A stretch of 64,000 nucleotides of DNA from Deltaproteobacteria bacterium. GTDB taxonomy: Bacteria > Desulfobacterota > Desulfobacteria > Desulfobacterales > Desulfosarcinaceae. Position numbers and translations under genes: made by a program. The notes below the pieces were generated by a model. The model saw only the letters and a program-made list of their open reading frames with translations. It searched no databases and was not told where the DNA came from. Positions 53,578 to 62,004 of the stretch are shown here, piece after piece (position 1 is the stretch's first letter; every line of letters starts with the position of its first letter). Location of the stretch: NCBI GenBank assembly GCA_021824175.1, contig JAKALP010000003.1, positions 248,001 to 312,000 on the forward strand. Reading direction: 5' to 3'.

Positions 53578-53604
53578 CAGTCCCTTAGCCCCTTTGTCCC
53601 TCAT
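53578..53604 (-). repeat. G-rich array at the nuoCD stop codon
   Basis: On the coding strand the stop codon is itself part of the array (TGAGGGACAAAGGGGC, then AAGGGACTGAGG). Three tracts of three or more Gs and one of two. Confidence 0.7.
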
Positions 53605-55364
53605 CGATCCACATCCGCCATCACATAATCCAGATTGCCGATGATGGCCAGCAGGTCCGGCACCATCAATCCCCGGCACAGTTCGGGCAACTGCTGCAAA
53701 TGGGCAAACGAAGGCGTGCGGATGCGCGTGCGGTAGGAATGGATGCCGCCGTCGCTGATCAAATAGTAGCTGGTGTTGCCCTTGGTGGCTTCAATGCCCA
53801 CGCTGACTTCTCCCGGCGGCAACACCGGTCCCCAGGTCACGCCCAGGAAGTGGTTGATCAAGGTTTCGATATCTTTCAGGGTGCGCTCCTTGCGCGGCGG
53901 CGTAGTCAGGGGATGATCCGCCTTGTAGGGTCCGGCCGGCATATTCTTCCAGCACTGCTCGATGATACGCAGGCTCTGGCGAATCTCTTCGATACGCACC
54001 AGGGAGCGATCATAACAGTCGCCGCACTGGGCCGTGGGGATCTCAAATTCGAATTGCTCGTAGCCGCTGTAGGGCCGCTTCTTGCGCCAATCCCACTCCA
54101 GTCCGCAGGCGCGCAGATTGGGACCGGTCACGCCCCAGTCAATGGCCTCGTCCAGGCTCATGCGGCCGATGCCCTGGGTGCGCGCCTTGAGAATGCTGTT
54201 CTCCATCATGGCCTTGTTATAACTCTGGAGGTGTTCCGGCATGGGGCGCAGAAAATCTTCCACCAGTTTCTCCCACCCCTGGGGAAGATCCTGGGCCACG
54301 CCGCCGATGCGAAACCAGCTGGGATGCATGCGGCCACCGGTGATGGCCGTAATGATGTCAAAGATGCGCTCGCGGTCGTTGAACATGTAGAAGACCGGCG
54401 ACATGGCGCCCACATCCTGCACAAAGGTGCCGTACCACACCAGATGGCTGGCAATGCGGAAGAGTTCCACCAGCATGACGCGGATCACCTTGGCGCGGTC
54501 GGGCACCGTGATGCCGGCCAATTTCTCCACGGCCAGCACATAGGGCAGGTTGTTCATCACGCCGCCCAGGTAGTCGATGCGGTCGGTGTAGGGGATGTAG
54601 GTGTGCCAAGTCTGGCGTTCGGCCATCTTCTCCGCGCCGCGGTGGTGAAAGCCGATCTCGGGCACGGTCTGCACAATCTCTTCGCCGTCGAGAAGTAAAG
54701 CGATGCGGAAGACGCCATGGGTGCCCGGATGCTGGGGACCCAGGTTGAGCAACATCAAATCAGTGTTGCCGCCTTTGGCATCGAGGCCCCACTCCTGGGG
54801 ATTGAGGCGCAAGGCATCTTCTTCGCGGATCTGCTTCTCTTCGGGCAACTGAAAAGGCCCCATCTCCGTGGCCCGGGCCGGATGCTCCTTGCGCAGGGGA
54901 TGGCCCTGCCAGGTGGCCGGCAGTAAAATACGCCGCAGGCCGGGGTGGCCATCGAAGGTGATACCGAACATGTCCCACACTTCGCGCTCGTACCAGTTGG
55001 CCGCGGACCAGATGCCGGTGGCCGTGGGCAGGCGGGGAAACTCGCCGGTCAGCGGCACTTTGATGCGCAGGTCGGCGTTGCGCTCATGGGAGAGCAGATG
55101 GTAGACCACGGTGAAATCCGCGGCCGGCTGGCCGTCGCGGTGGGTGCGCCAGCGCTCGTCAATGGCGGTCAGATCGTAGAGCTGGCGAAAGGGTTGGGCC
55201 ACGCCGGTCTTGGCATATCGCAGCAGTTCGCCAATGCGCTCGGGGCGACACCACAGGGTGGGAATATTGTCTTTGGTTTGCTGCTGGGCGAGGATTGCGT
55301 CGGCAAACCGTGCGCGCAACTGGTCGATGATGGGTTCCTGGATGGCCTCGGGCTGGTCGGTCAT
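53601..55364 (-). CDS. nuoCD: NADH-quinone oxidoreductase subunit C/D fusion
   Basis: 587 residues joining NuoC (about 1-185, with [20 protein letters not shown]) and NuoD (about 200-587, with [20 protein letters not shown] and the quinone-site region [14 protein letters not shown]). Fused nuoCD is common in some lineages. It binds quinone with NuoB and NuoH. The final residues (YVMADVDR) are typical. Confidence 0.96.
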   Translation of the reverse strand: MTDQPEAIQEPIIDQLRARFADAILAQQQTKDNIPTLWCRPERIGELLRYAKTGVAQPFRQLYDLTAIDERWRTHRDGQPAADFTVVYHLLSHERNADLRIKVPLTGEFPRLPTATGIWSAANWYEREVWDMFGITFDGHPGLRRILLPATWQGHPLRKEHPARATEMGPFQLPEEKQIREEDALRLNPQEWGLDAKGGNTDLMLLNLGPQHPGTHGVFRIALLLDGEEIVQTVPEIGFHHRGAEKMAERQTWHTYIPYTDRIDYLGGVMNNLPYVLAVEKLAGITVPDRAKVIRVMLVELFRIASHLVWYGTFVQDVGAMSPVFYMFNDRERIFDIITAITGGRMHPSWFRIGGVAQDLPQGWEKLVEDFLRPMPEHLQSYNKAMMENSILKARTQGIGRMSLDEAIDWGVTGPNLRACGLEWDWRKKRPYSGYEQFEFEIPTAQCGDCYDRSLVRIEEIRQSLRIIEQCWKNMPAGPYKADHPLTTPPRKERTLKDIETLINHFLGVTWGPVLPPGEVSVGIEATKGNTSYYLISDGGIHSYRTRIRTPSFAHLQQLPELCRGLMVPDLLAIIGNLDYVMADVDR

Positions 55365-55482
55365 ATCGCTTCGGTCTGCCTTTAGGTTGCTTATCTTCTC
55401 AATTGAACATTCGCGCTATCAGCATTCATCCACAACTGATGAAACAGAGACATGGATAAACGCAATTGGACCTCCTGTGGAA

Positions 55483-56112
55483 TCAAATGGTGTCCGGGGT
55501 GCGAAGAGTAGTTACCTTGCGCCGCTCTTCGCGCCGGGTGTCGCGGGTGGAGGGCGGCACGTAGCGCTCCACGCCCTGGGGGCCCACCACCCAGCTTAAT
55601 GGTCTTTTTTCGCGGCCCACGGCCTCCTGGAGTAATGTCAGGCCGTGCATGAACGCCATGGGGCTGGGCGGGCAGCCCGGCACATAGACATCCACGGGTA
55701 GAATTTTATCCACTCCTTGCACCACGCTGTAGATATCGTACATGCCGCCGGAGTTGGCGCACGAGCCCATGGAGATCACCCAGCGCGGCTCCATCATCTG
55801 CTCGTACAGCCGCACGATGATGGGCGCCATCTTCACAAAGGGCGTGCCGGCAATGATCATCAGATCCGCTTCGCGTGGCGTGCCGCGGATGACTTCGGCG
55901 CCAAAGCGCGCGATGTCATAGCGGCTGGTGATGCTGGTGGCCATCTCCACATAGCAGCACGACAAGCCGAAGTTAAAAGGCCAGATGGAATTCTTGCGCC
56001 CCCAGGCCACCAGGGATTGCAGTTTGGAGAAGAAGAGATTGCGTCCCACGGCCTCTTCGATGGGATCGGCTTGGGGACCGCCCGTCTTAGGGCGGCTCAG
56101 AGACCACTGCAT
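55483..56112 (-). CDS. nuoB: NADH-quinone oxidoreductase subunit B
   Basis: 209 residues. The four N2 ligands are visible: the CC pair in [10 protein letters not shown], the Cys in [13 protein letters not shown] and that in VPGCPPSP. N2 is the last cluster before quinone. The C-terminal 25 residues are an Arg-rich tail ([15 protein letters not shown]) not seen in all homologues. Confidence 0.95.
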   Translation of the reverse strand: MQWSLSRPKTGGPQADPIEEAVGRNLFFSKLQSLVAWGRKNSIWPFNFGLSCCYVEMATSITSRYDIARFGAEVIRGTPREADLMIIAGTPFVKMAPIIVRLYEQMMEPRWVISMGSCANSGGMYDIYSVVQGVDKILPVDVYVPGCPPSPMAFMHGLTLLQEAVGREKRPLSWVVGPQGVERYVPPSTRDTRREERRKVTTLRTPDTI

Positions 56113-56130
56113 GACTGGACTACTCCTTTC

Positions 56131-56565
56131 CTACCGATGCCCTTTAATATACTTTTCCAATTGCTGGATCGTCTCTTCCTTGTGTTCAATAATGGTTTTG
56201 ACGATATCACCGATGGAGATCAGACCAATGAGGCGTTCGTTCTCAAACACCGGCAAGTGGCGGATGTGCTTGTGGGTCATCAGGGTCATGCACCCCTCCA
56301 CATCCTCCTCGGGACCGATGCGCACGATCTCGCTGCTCATGATTTCCTGGACGGGCACATCCCTGGAGAAGCGGCCCTTGAGGACCACCTTGCGAGCGTA
56401 ATCGCGCTCCGAAATCAGGCCAACGACTTTGCTGCCCGTCAGGACCATCAACGCGCCGACGTTCTTGTCAGCCATGAGCTGAAGGGCTTGATAAACGCTG
56501 GCCTCGGGCGTGATGGCAAACACTTCAGACCCTTTTTCGTTCAAAATATCACGGACGGTACGCAT
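56131..56565 (-). CDS. CBS-pair protein within the nuo operon
   Basis: 144 residues: two CBS domains (about 8-65, with KVVGLISERDYARKVV; about 75-130, with HIRHLPVFENERLIGLISIG) and a C-terminal helix. CBS pairs bind adenosine nucleotides or NAD(P)-type ligands. The gene lies 18 bp before nuoB and 70 bp after nuoA, same strand. The position suggests a nucleotide-sensing regulator of Complex I or of an interacting protein, which is inference. Confidence 0.88.
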   Translation of the reverse strand: MRTVRDILNEKGSEVFAITPEASVYQALQLMADKNVGALMVLTGSKVVGLISERDYARKVVLKGRFSRDVPVQEIMSSEIVRIGPEEDVEGCMTLMTHKHIRHLPVFENERLIGLISIGDIVKTIIEHKEETIQQLEKYIKGHR

Positions 56566-56635
56566 GGTTGGACCTCGCTGTTAGGGGGATAACGTGCACC
56601 GCGGCCGCCGGAGCAAAAATGTTGGCGACCACCGG

Positions 56636-57052
56636 CTATAACCGGCATTCCATCCGGTGCTTGGCGGTGCCCCACTCCAGGGCCTTGACCCGCCATAAGT
56701 AAAACAATGCCAAAACCAGAAAGCCAATAAATGTGGCCATGGCTGCATATCCGGTCCATCCCAACTGGCGCGCGCTGACGGCCCAGGCAAAGATAAAAAC
56801 CGTTTCCAGATCGAAAATCACAAAGAACATGGCCATAAGGTAGAACTTCACATCAAAGCGGATGCGGGCCGAGCCGGTGGGGATGATGCCCGATTCGTAA
56901 GGGGTGTCGGTGGCGCGCTCCTTGTGGCGCTGGCCCAGCAGGGCGGACAGGCCGATCATTACCACAACCAGCCCCACGGCGGCCCCGAAGAAGACCAGCA
57001 GCGGCCATAAGGTCAGATCAGTGGCTGCGGGTTCGTGCATTGGCGCTCTCAT
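56636..57052 (-). CDS. nuoA: NADH-quinone oxidoreductase subunit A
   Basis: 138 residues, three helices. The conserved loop DTPYESGIIPTGSARIRFDV and KFYLMAMFFVIFDLETVFIF are diagnostic. The N-terminus extends a few residues beyond the first helix. First gene of the nuo cluster. Confidence 0.95.
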   Translation of the reverse strand: MRAPMHEPAATDLTLWPLLVFFGAAVGLVVVMIGLSALLGQRHKERATDTPYESGIIPTGSARIRFDVKFYLMAMFFVIFDLETVFIFAWAVSARQLGWTGYAAMATFIGFLVLALFYLWRVKALEWGTAKHRMECRL

Positions 57053-57612
57053 CGAAGTTTGTTAAGGGTTTGGAAGCCATCCAACATCAAATGCCGACTC
57101 GCCCGCGCGGTAAGGTGGGGTGAGCAGTGATGACCGCCCGGTACGATTGCCTAAATATATTAGAGCAAATGCGTCATTGTAAATAGTGGGGAGTGATTTT
57201 TTTGGATCAAATTTCAATCCTGCATGAAGCCACCCACAACCGCTTCGGCCAGGGCGGTATCCATTCAACCCTCTGGATATGGGCCTGCTGGCGGTTTGTG
57301 CCACGATACACGGATGTAACAGGACAAATTGTAACAACAGCATTGGGGCTGGGCCGGCTCGCCTGGGCTGGGTGTTGATGTCCGTAGTCGCGCGATCAAA
57401 CTGATTTTGCACATGGAGCCGCGAATCGACTACCTATCGCCCCCCCTGATCATCCCCTGGCCGCAGCCAGTCATTTTAATGGCATATGATTTGCTCTTCG
57501 TTTGAAGAATCAACGGACGAAGGAATTAAGCCCCCCACCGATCGCGGTCGTGCTACCAGGCTCGCAAGTATTCAACTTTTAATCCATAACTTCTTTAAAA
57601 AAGGAACTGCCA
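57053..57612. other. Intergenic region between nuoA and the DUF3237-type gene
   Basis: About 560 bp. The proximal part carries a possible nuoA promoter (57154-57183). A 116-codon frame on the minus strand (57412-57062) ends 10 bp before nuoA but has no recognisable product, and its composition is unlike a membrane or enzyme protein; it is not annotated as a gene. Confidence 0.5.
57154..57183 (-). promoter_or_regulatory. Possible nuo operon promoter
   Basis: TTTACA (57183-57178) and TATATT (57159-57154) are 18 bp apart on the minus strand. The start of nuoA would be about 95 nt downstream of the transcription start. Confidence 0.35.
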
Positions 57613-58818
57613 ATGATGAAAACCACCCAATCTCCCTTCTCCAAATGGCCGCTGATCATGTGCGCGTTGATGTTTTGCGCGCTCTGCGGTTTCGTGATCG
57701 ATAGCAATATCACGGATGCCAGCGCAGCCACGGTGCCAGACACCCAGACCATGATCCCCCATGCCTCCTGGGACTGTGGCCGACCCCAGGGAATCCCCGC
57801 CCCGGCCAACGGGACGCTGGTCTTCGAGGCCACCATGAGCGTCGGAAAAATTTATGACCTGGGCCAAACCCAATATGGGCAGCGCCTGCTGGTTGAAATC
57901 ACGGGCGGCAGCGTGAGCGGGCCGCGCATCACGGCCCAAATCATGACCGGCGGCCTGGATTACCAGTTGACCCTGTCCAACGGCACCTTGGAAATCGAGC
58001 AGATCTTGGTGTTTAAAACCAATGACGGGAAGTATATCAATGTGCGCATTCCCGGAACGGCCACCAGCCAGAGCGAAGTCCGCATCGTACCTGATTTCGA
58101 AGCTGCCAGCTCCGGTTCCTATGCCTGGCTCAACACGGGCCAATTCGCCGGCATCCGTCAATTCAACGCCAGCGCCAAGACGCTCAAAATCACGGTCTAC
58201 GATGTCGCCAACATCACCCTTCAACCCAATGCGGCCAACGTAATCCGGGTGACCGAGCCGGCCGGCGTGCCTGATCAAAGCTACCAGTGTCGCGCCGCTT
58301 CGTCTTCGGAAACACGCGGTGCAACGCTGTACCAGGAGACCGTCAACATTGGCTCCAGCCAGGCCGTGGGTTCGAGCAAACGCGGGTATCGCAACATCAT
58401 CCCCATCACGGGCGGCACGGCCACCGGCAAGATCGCCGGCAAAGTATTGGCCGGCGGCGCTGATTTTCAGATTCTTTCTTCTTCCATGACCATTGATGCG
58501 CGCTATACCCTTCAAACCAGTGACGGCGAGCTGATCATCGTGCGCAACTGCGGTCCGGCCAGCGCGCCGGTGCCGGTGTTTGAAGCACGCGCGGCCGGCA
58601 AGTACGGCTATCTCAACAATCAGCTCTGGCTGAGCTCCGCGCCTTCCACGGGCGTGGGCAATGTCAGCCTGACCATCTATGAAAGCAGCGGCGGCAGTAC
58701 GTCGAGTTCGAGCAGCGGCGCCTCCAGCAGCGGCGGCTGCAATACCGGCTCAAGCAGCAGCACAAGCAGTACTTCCAGCGGTTCTACTTCCAGCAGTAGC
58801 AGCAGCGGCTGCAATTAA
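57613..58818 (+). CDS. Secreted protein with two DUF3237-like domains and a Ser/Cys tail
   Basis: 401 residues; AAAAAGGA lies upstream, and ATG 57613 or 57616 may be used. Residues about 1-38 form a signal peptide. Two diverged copies of a DUF3237-like domain follow (about 45-205 and 220-360): each has an ITGG word (VEITGGSVSGPRITAQIMTG, IPITGGTATGKIAGKVLAGG), a GLDYQ/GADFQ word and the YAWLN/YGYLN word. The tail (about 362-401) is almost only Ser, Gly and Thr with two GC-N endings, giving a flexible, glycosylation-like or wall/sheath-anchored look. Function unknown. A strong terminator follows. Confidence 0.75.
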   Translation: MMKTTQSPFSKWPLIMCALMFCALCGFVIDSNITDASAATVPDTQTMIPHASWDCGRPQGIPAPANGTLVFEATMSVGKIYDLGQTQYGQRLLVEITGGSVSGPRITAQIMTGGLDYQLTLSNGTLEIEQILVFKTNDGKYINVRIPGTATSQSEVRIVPDFEAASSGSYAWLNTGQFAGIRQFNASAKTLKITVYDVANITLQPNAANVIRVTEPAGVPDQSYQCRAASSSETRGATLYQETVNIGSSQAVGSSKRGYRNIIPITGGTATGKIAGKVLAGGADFQILSSSMTIDARYTLQTSDGELIIVRNCGPASAPVPVFEARAAGKYGYLNNQLWLSSAPSTGVGNVSLTIYESSGGSTSSSSSGASSSGGCNTGSSSSTSSTSSGSTSSSSSSGCN

Positions 58819-58840
58819 GGCAGGCCGTTTCAAAAAAGAA

Positions 58841-58884
58841 GGCGGTTCATGAACAGTACTCCTTCATGAACCGCCGTTGTTTTT
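58841..58884. terminator. Bidirectional terminator
   Basis: A perfect 13-bp stem, GGCGGTTCATGAA and complement (58841-58853, 58863-58875), with Ts on the plus side and As on the other. It serves the genes ending at 58818 (plus) and 58904 (minus). Confidence 0.9.
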
Positions 58885-58903
58885 TTATTCGAGGTTACGA
58901 ATC

Positions 58904-60223
58904 CTATTTCGCCGCCGGAGCGCTGGTGGCCGCTTCGGCCGGGTTGGCTGGCGCTTCGATGGTGCGATTGGCTTCTAGGGACTTTTTGTGAGGCGCATGG
59001 GGATTCCAACCCACAATGCCCCACATGATAAAGAAGCTCAACACGTAAGCCAAGGTGACATGCCAGCCGTGTTTCAGATATTTGAAGGTATCCTTGGCTT
59101 CGGGGAATTTATTGGAGAGGGCCACGCCGGCTGATGAGCCAAACCAGATCATGGAGCCGCCGAATCCCACGGTATAGGCCAAGATCCCCCAATCATAGCC
59201 ACCCTGGTCCAGGCAGAGCTTGGTTAGAGGGATATTGTCAAACACGGCCGAGACAAAACCCAAACCAAAAGCGGTCCAGGGGGTGGCGGGCGGCAACTCC
59301 TCCACCGGCATCAGGGATGCACTGGCGATCAGGGCCATCAGAAATACCGTGCCGCGCCAGGCATTTTTAAGCTCTCCCCACGGGGTTTTGGAAAACGAGG
59401 CGCCGATCAGGATGGCCGCCCAAACCCCCAGGGCCGGAAAATCAAACAGGTAGTTGGTGGCAATGGCGCTCACCAGGATTAAAAACACGATCCCAAGGCG
59501 GCGCCACTCCACTTTTACTTCCACCCGGCCTTGTACAATGGGCTGATAGGCGTGCTGCTGCCGGGCGCCTAATATACCCACGATGAGCAGGGAGGACACC
59601 GCCGCCACGGCGGCGTGCGTGACATCCAACGGGTTGACGCCGTCGATCCACATGAGAGTGGTGGTGGTGTCGCCCACCACGCTGGGCGCACCGCCCGCAT
59701 TGCTGGCCGCCACTATGGCCGCCAGAAAGCCGAGATGGACTTTTCCTTTGAAAACGGCCAGGGCAATGGTGCCGCCGATCATGGCCGCGGCAATATTGTC
59801 TAAAAATGAGGACATGATGCAGATCAGGGCCAGGAGCACTAAGCCGCCTTTCCAGTCGTCCGGCAGGAAGTTGGGCATCAGGTCAGGCAGCTTGGACTCC
59901 TCGAAGTGTTTGGCCAGAATAGCAAAGCCAAACAGCAATCCCAGCAGGTTCAACAGCACGCGCCACTCGCCCTCGGCGCCATTGCCGCCAATGATGTGGT
60001 GCAGTAGTGAAAAATCACCGACAAATATGTATTTAATCGAGACGATGGCGACAAATCCCGTCAAGGCCACATACATGGTCTGTTTATGGAAGGTGGCCAC
60101 GCCGACCAGCGTCAACGCGAATAAAATAAACTCCAGGCGCACCGGCCCGATGGACGGCATTCCGGAACTGGCCAGGGCTACGCCGGGAAACAAGGAAAAA
60201 AGAACCGTAAGAACCCATTTCAT
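58904..60223 (-). CDS. NhaD-like Na+/H+ antiporter
   Basis: 439 residues from ATG 60223 (GAGG about 8 nt upstream); the frame extends to 60349. The start is followed by a signal-like helix (KWVLTVLFSLFPGVALA) and about 11-12 further helices. The two halves carry related motifs, CIMSSFLDNIAAAMIGGTIA and SAVFDNIPLTKLCL, the pattern of the NhaD/ion-transporter superfamily. SNAGGAPSVVGDTTTTLMW lies in the conserved substrate region. The last 40 residues are an Ala/Pro-rich tail. It probably exchanges Na+ for H+, useful for a marine or alkaline sulfate reducer. Confidence 0.85.
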   Translation of the reverse strand: MKWVLTVLFSLFPGVALASSGMPSIGPVRLEFILFALTLVGVATFHKQTMYVALTGFVAIVSIKYIFVGDFSLLHHIIGGNGAEGEWRVLLNLLGLLFGFAILAKHFEESKLPDLMPNFLPDDWKGGLVLLALICIMSSFLDNIAAAMIGGTIALAVFKGKVHLGFLAAIVAASNAGGAPSVVGDTTTTLMWIDGVNPLDVTHAAVAAVSSLLIVGILGARQQHAYQPIVQGRVEVKVEWRRLGIVFLILVSAIATNYLFDFPALGVWAAILIGASFSKTPWGELKNAWRGTVFLMALIASASLMPVEELPPATPWTAFGLGFVSAVFDNIPLTKLCLDQGGYDWGILAYTVGFGGSMIWFGSSAGVALSNKFPEAKDTFKYLKHGWHVTLAYVLSFFIMWGIVGWNPHAPHKKSLEANRTIEAPANPAEAATSAPAAK

Positions 60224-60479
60224 AAGTAAACCTCGATCTGTTGGATGGCCGCGGCCCACCAACTTGAGTAATTGTGGCCATTCATACAGGAACGACCGAT
60301 TGAAATATGAAATCGTCCCGCCCAGGACGGCGCGGAAATATGCCCTCAAAAACAGCGGGAGTCAATAGTAATATCGCCTCGCTTAGGCCTCCGCTTAATA
60401 CCCGAAAGACACGCAAAAAGAGCTCCCTGGCGCATCCCGACTCCAGGCTAGGTAGAACAACCAATTGACCTGGCTATTG

Positions 60480-60612
60480 GGTGTGTGAGTCCAGAGTGTT
60501 GCACCCCGGTGTTTTCCAAAATCGTACGCGTACTCGTACTCGAATGATTTTAAAAGTTTTTCGAGTAAGAGTACGAATACCTGTGCGATGCAACAATCGT
60601 GACTCACACACC
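60480..60612. repeat. Long nested inverted repeat
   Basis: Outer arms GGTGTGTGAGTC (60480-60491) and GACTCACACACC (60601-60612) are perfect. Inside, GTTGCA pairs with TGCAAC and the TACGCGTACTCGTACTCG run pairs imperfectly with CGAGTAAGAGTACG. The 538-bp gene-free stretch 60224-60761 holds little else. Confidence 0.75.
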
Positions 60613-60761
60613 GGCCATTTGAATAGCTTGTATTTCCCAACGATTCTGATAATAGCGGGGCCACAATTTTAAAGGATTGATTCATTGCACCGCGGCAGCC
60701 CTGATTTATAGCGAAGAACGCACGGCGGGGTGCAGATGATCGCAAGCCAAAGGGAGGGTCC

Positions 60762-61391
60762 ATGCCTTTCCGTCTATTACCCAAATCGTCGAAATTTTTC
60801 GACTATTTTCGAGAGCAAAATCGCATTATCACGGAAGCGGCCTCGGCCCTGGGAGCCATCGCCCAGGGTTCGGCGGAGCGTGAAGCCCAATATCACCTGA
60901 TCAACCGGTTGGAGTCCGAGGGCGACGCCATCAATCGCGCCATTTCCCACGAACTCTCCAGCACTTTCATCACACCCATTGACCGCGAAGACATTCACGA
61001 TATCAATGTGGCCCAGGAGATGATCCTTAACCATATCCAGGCGATTACTTCGCGCGTCGGAGTTTACGAATTCCCCCATATCCGCTTTCCAGCTAAACGC
61101 ATGATCTCCAATTTGAAGGCTATGGTGACCGAAATCGGCTCTATGCTGGCCAACATGAGCGGGAAAAAAGAGGTGTCGCAAAACATCAAGCAGGTCAAGG
61201 ATCTAAAGAATGAGTGCGAGATGCTGCTGCTCAGCGGCCTGGCCGAGCTCTATGATAACCAGGAACCGGATAATGCCGCCATTTTGGAAGCGATGAAGTG
61301 GACACATGTGTACGACCGCATCGACAAGGCGGTCATGCGTACCTGGGGCTTGGCCAAGTCCATCGAAGGAATTGTGATAAAAAATGCCTGA
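60762..61391 (+). CDS. PhoU-like DUF47 phosphate transport regulator
   Basis: 209 residues, all helical. The motifs FFDYFREQN, LESEGDAINRAISHEL and TPIDREDIHDI are those of the DUF47/TIGR00153 family. Family members are usually encoded next to a PiT-type phosphate transporter; none is present here. GGGAGG precedes ATG 60762. The next gene, 61568, is 176 bp downstream. Confidence 0.87.
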   Translation: MPFRLLPKSSKFFDYFREQNRIITEAASALGAIAQGSAEREAQYHLINRLESEGDAINRAISHELSSTFITPIDREDIHDINVAQEMILNHIQAITSRVGVYEFPHIRFPAKRMISNLKAMVTEIGSMLANMSGKKEVSQNIKQVKDLKNECEMLLLSGLAELYDNQEPDNAAILEAMKWTHVYDRIDKAVMRTWGLAKSIEGIVIKNA

Positions 61392-61567
61392 TTCGCCGCT
61401 TTTCCTCTGATTGCCAGAAAACCCATGACTTCAAGCGATCGGCGTGTAACCTCTTTCATCCGGCCGGCTCCATAATACTGCGCCAGGTTCGAAATGCTGC
61501 CATGGAACCTGCGGCAGCCCATGGGGGTTTGCTTTCATGGCAAAATGAAAGAGAGGGAGGTGAAGCC

Positions 61568-61759
61568 ATGCCCTGCTGCGATGAACATGATAAGGATGCC
61601 GTGCTTTACGATTGTTTAAAACATCAGACCAAAGTGTGCGCGGCCTGTGCCGAATGCAAAGATCCGGAACTCTATTGCAAGTTCCGCCCCTCCTGTATGA
61701 TTCACTTCACCGCCAAGGAACGCGCCAGGGAGAAAAAAGGGCAAGGGCCGGCACAATAA
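61568..61759 (+). CDS. Small eight-cysteine protein
   Basis: 63 residues from ATG 61568 (GGGAGG 8 nt upstream); the frame extends upstream to 61298 but there it overlaps non-coding DNA. It holds eight cysteines in the first 43 residues (C3, C4, C16, C24, C27, C30, C37, C43), including CAACAEC, and a basic tail. This spacing suggests binding of two metal ions or an Fe-S cluster. It has no signal peptide. I recall similar small cysteine-rich proteins in sulfate reducers, but cannot name a family. Confidence 0.7.
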   Translation: MPCCDEHDKDAVLYDCLKHQTKVCAACAECKDPELYCKFRPSCMIHFTAKERAREKKGQGPAQ

Positions 61760-62004
61760 CGCGTGCATCTTGGCCCGTTCAGTGGTAGTAAAGTTTTATT
61801 CTGGCCTTCATCTCAATGCATGCAAAATAACTTGGAAATCACGTTCGCCGGAATTTGGCTCTCTGTGATGTTCAAAGAGCTGGCAACGGTCGGTGTTGGT
61901 CTTCATTCTGACGCTTGATCAGGGTAAACGTCGAAATGGGGACCCGGCCGGTCGCTGAGCCATTTTGATTTTATGGGATTGAATCTTCAACTCCTGAGGT
62001 TCAG

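Noticed and set aside
57062-57412. 116-codon minus-strand frame before nuoA
   Set aside because: No domain, no clear ribosome-binding site, and it covers the likely nuo promoter.
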